DNA of 64,000 bases from Gordonia sp. SL306 (GTDB lineage: Bacteria > Actinomycetota > Actinomycetes > Mycobacteriales > Mycobacteriaceae). Of this stretch, positions 62,063-64,000 are shown in pieces. Numbering within the stretch: position 1 is the first letter of the stretch; each line of letters starts with the position of its first letter. The translations under genes and the position numbers were made by a program. The notes beneath the pieces are model-generated. The model saw only the letters and a program-made list of their open reading frames with translations, was not told the DNA's origin and did not search any database. The stretch is taken from NCBI RefSeq assembly GCF_026625785.1, contig NZ_CP113063.1, positions 496,001 through 560,000 of the forward strand. Direction: 5' to 3'.

Positions 62063-63275
62063 TCGTCATGTCGCTCCGATGCCGGGCTCCGATGAGCCGT
62101 GCCACCATCGGGAAGAGCAGGACCGTCGTCGCGCCTGCCGCGACCAGGGTCGACGCCACCCCGATCGACATCAGGTCCGACGCCGTCGCGACCTGTGTCA
62201 CCGCGACGATGATCGGCAGTCCCGTCGCGGCGTAGAGCGCCAGTTGTGCACGCTCATGGCCGAATTCCAGATTCGCCCCGTGGTCGATGTATCGCTCGCT
62301 CAGCCACACCGGCAGCCCTCGGGCGATCGCGATCGCTGCGACCAGGGCTGCCCACGTACCCGGGTGTCCGAGAACCGCGGTCACGTCGATACCCATCCCC
62401 GACGTCACGAAGAAGACGGGGATGAAGACGCCGAACCCGATCACCTCGAGAGACTTGCCCACTTCTTGCTGTTCGGGCCCGATGAGGCGCCGCAAGATCA
62501 GGCCCGCCGCGAACGCCCCGAGCACCACGTCGAGATCGAACACGGCCGCCACCGTCATCAGTGACACGAGCAGCAGGATGACGATCCGCACCGGCAACTG
62601 GATGGTGCCGCCGCGCATGACGGTCACGGCTCGTCGCACGCCGGGCACACGCGTGATGAGTCGTTGCGGCACAGCGCCGATGATCACCGCGGCCACGCCG
62701 AAGAGCACCAGCACCACCAGAGCTCCCACCAGGTCTCGGCTGGTCAGCAGTAGCGACATAGCCAGGATCGGCCCCAACTCCCCCACGGCACCGTGCGCCA
62801 TCACCGAGCGGCCCAGTGGTGTGTCGAGAACACCGGCCTCACGGATGATCGGCAGCAGGGTGCCGAGCGCGGTCGAGGTGAGGGCGATGGCCACGGCGAT
62901 GTGGGTGGAGAAACCCTCGCCCGGAACCGTCAGCGTGACGACGACCAGCGCGGACACCAGGCCGATCAGCCAGGTGAACCGGGCAACCCGCCCCGACTTG
63001 CCGCTCAGCAATTGCGGATCCAGCTCGTAGCCGGCCAACAGGAAGAGCAGTCCGAGGCCCATCTGGCTCAAGATCGCGACACTGTCGTTGTCGGCCCAGC
63101 CCAGCATGTTCGGTCCGACGACCATTCCCGCGATCAGCAGCACCACCGCATCGGGCACATAGCCGCGGGTGACCCGGGAGATCAGTGGGGAGGCCACCGC
63201 CGCTGCCGCGATCCAGAAGAGCGATTCGATCGCCGTCGTGTCCATCTCGGACGACGCTTCGGCCAGCAGCATCAT
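62058..63275 (-). CDS. CPA2-type cation/proton antiporter
   Basis: A membrane protein of about 405 residues with 12-13 helices, of the monovalent cation:proton antiporter-2 (NhaP/KefB-like) family. Features are the early LIAGMVVGPNML, LLFLLAGYELDPQLL, SVMAHGAVGELGPI and DVVLGAFAAGLILRR. No C-terminal TrkA domain is present. The first in-frame ATG is at 63320 and others are at 63284, 63275 and 63245. AGGA lies 9 bases before 63275, which was chosen. The exchanged ion is unknown. Confidence 0.85.
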   Translation of the reverse strand: MMLLAEASSEMDTTAIESLFWIAAAAVASPLISRVTRGYVPDAVVLLIAGMVVGPNMLGWADNDSVAILSQMGLGLLFLLAGYELDPQLLSGKSGRVARFTWLIGLVSALVVVTLTVPGEGFSTHIAVAIALTSTALGTLLPIIREAGVLDTPLGRSVMAHGAVGELGPILAMSLLLTSRDLVGALVVLVLFGVAAVIIGAVPQRLITRVPGVRRAVTVMRGGTIQLPVRIVILLLVSLMTVAAVFDLDVVLGAFAAGLILRRLIGPEQQEVGKSLEVIGFGVFIPVFFVTSGMGIDVTAVLGHPGTWAALVAAIAIARGLPVWLSERYIDHGANLEFGHERAQLALYAATGLPIIVAVTQVATASDLMSIGVASTLVAAGATTVLLFPMVARLIGARHRSDMTT

Positions 63276-63419
63276 GTGGAACATCCTGGCACAGCGAGGT
63301 TCCAGGCCCGATCCCGTCATGTGCGAGCGAATCGGGATCTCGACCAATCCGCTGACGAGCACCACGCGAATGCTCGATAGAAGGACCACTTCTCGACGAC
63401 AAGCCGGAGGTTAGAACGC

Positions 63420-64000
63420 ATGAGCAATCGCACACGAGGCCGTCACCGCGCTCCGAACCAGCACCGCCGCATGGCGACATTCGTCGCCGCAGGATCCGCA
63501 CCTGTGGTGTTCGCGTTCGCCGCCGCCGGGGCCGCATCGGCGGCGCCGGCAGCGCCGCCGTCGCATGATCGTGCGCCCATGCCATCGATTCCCACCCTGC
63601 CTGCGATACCCGCCCTGCCCACGCCGTCACTGCCCGCGCTCGCACCGCATGTCTCGCCGCCGGCGGCGGTCTCGGGGGCCGCCGCACCGCGCGCCGCGAT
63701 CAGTCCCCCGTCGGGTGACACCCAGGCAGGCGCTCAGCGCACCGGACGAGGCACTCGGGTCCAGCGGACGCAGCCGTTGGGACCACTCGATCTGAGTTCA
63801 CTCCATGCACCGATGGCGGTGGCACCGGTCAAGCCGATCACGCCGACCCCGGGGACCGTGCGCGCCGGTGACCTCCAGGCACCGGCACCCGACTGGCTCT
63901 CGCCGCAACAGACGCGGCAGGTGAACGACGCTGCCGCAGGCGCCGAGGCCCAGGTCGCGGCCGCCGGTGACTCGATGGGCCTCGACCCCGCACGTTCGGA
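63420..64000 (+). CDS. Secreted Ala/Pro-rich protein (C-terminus outside window)
   Basis: The first 193 residues of an exported protein. A signal peptide (MATFVAAGSAPVVFAFAAAG) ends near ASAAPAAP. A Pro/Ala/Ser-rich region follows with repeated short segments (PSIPTLPAIPALPTPSLPAL). The frame is open at the window edge. GGAGG lies 10 bases before ATG 63420. No enzyme domain is seen in the part available; such linkers often precede envelope or peptidoglycan-acting domains. Confidence 0.7.
   Translation, partial: MSNRTRGRHRAPNQHRRMATFVAAGSAPVVFAFAAAGAASAAPAAPPSHDRAPMPSIPTLPAIPALPTPSLPALAPHVSPPAAVSGAAAPRAAISPPSGDTQAGAQRTGRGTRVQRTQPLGPLDLSSLHAPMAVAPVKPITPTPGTVRAGDLQAPAPDWLSPQQTRQVNDAAAGAEAQVAAAGDSMGLDPARS

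Overview
The window is high-GC actinobacterial DNA from the mycolic-acid group (Mycobacteriales), most like Gordonia or a near relative. Evidence for this is the mycothiol gene mshB, a CofG gene for deazaflavin cofactor synthesis, lpqW, a resuscitation-promoting factor, a WS/DGAT-type acyltransferase, several fatty-acid ligases and dehydrogenases, many GTG starts and 4-bp ATGA/GTGA gene overlaps. The species call is inference. No rRNA, tRNA, CRISPR array, insertion sequence or phage gene was seen.

Bases 1 to about 31,200 follow the gene order of Mycobacterium tuberculosis Rv1206 down to Rv1156. The order is a fadD6-like ligase (cut by the window edge), two LOG-family genes, dapE, a VOC protein, then dapD, dapC and fdxC. 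Next come a cysteine dioxygenase-like gene and a rhodanese, the operon lpqW-mshB-membrane protein-cofH-like-monooxygenase-cofG, and typA. A thiamine ABC transporter (thiBPQ-like) follows, chained to mutT2 and an EamA exporter, then secreted proteins, a sugar porter and an Rv1156-like HhH-GPD protein. Three lysine/diaminopimelate genes (dapE, dapD, dapC) and the mycothiol gene are therefore close together.

The most unusual part of this conserved block is the place where mycobacteria carry one fused fbiC gene. Here the CofG and CofH halves are separate. A Baeyer-Villiger-type flavin monooxygenase lies between them, joined by ATGA overlaps on both sides, and the CofH half has lost the cysteine motif that holds the radical-SAM iron-sulfur cluster. 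Just downstream, between convergent genes, lies a set of 21-bp phased repeats with inverted copies.

From about 31.2 kb the order no longer follows the mycobacterial map. This part holds a protein of 14 gapless decapeptide repeats, a WS/DGAT-like acyltransferase, and an Asp23/AmaP envelope-stress cluster divergent from an ECF sigma factor. It continues with a DszC/SfnB-like flavin monooxygenase, a thiolase-crotonase fusion and an AI-2E-type permease. A catabolic block follows (44.2-54.7 kb): two acyl-CoA dehydrogenases, an ECHDC3-like crotonase, an Old Yellow Enzyme, an acyl-CoA ligase, an amidohydrolase, an SDR, a TetR regulator and a divergent cytochrome P450. The block looks built to activate and oxidise a carbon skeleton as a CoA ester, but the substrate cannot be read from the sequence.

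The last 9 kb carry a GH3 beta-glucosidase, the carbon-starvation permease cstA with its small ybdD/yjiX partner, a membrane protein, an endonuclease III-like protein, an rpf gene, a cation/proton antiporter and a secreted Ala/Pro-rich protein cut by the window edge. CRP/GlxR-like sites lie upstream of rpf and cstA. Several genes have a TANNNT -10 box only 6-8 bases before the start codon, which suggests leaderless transcripts.
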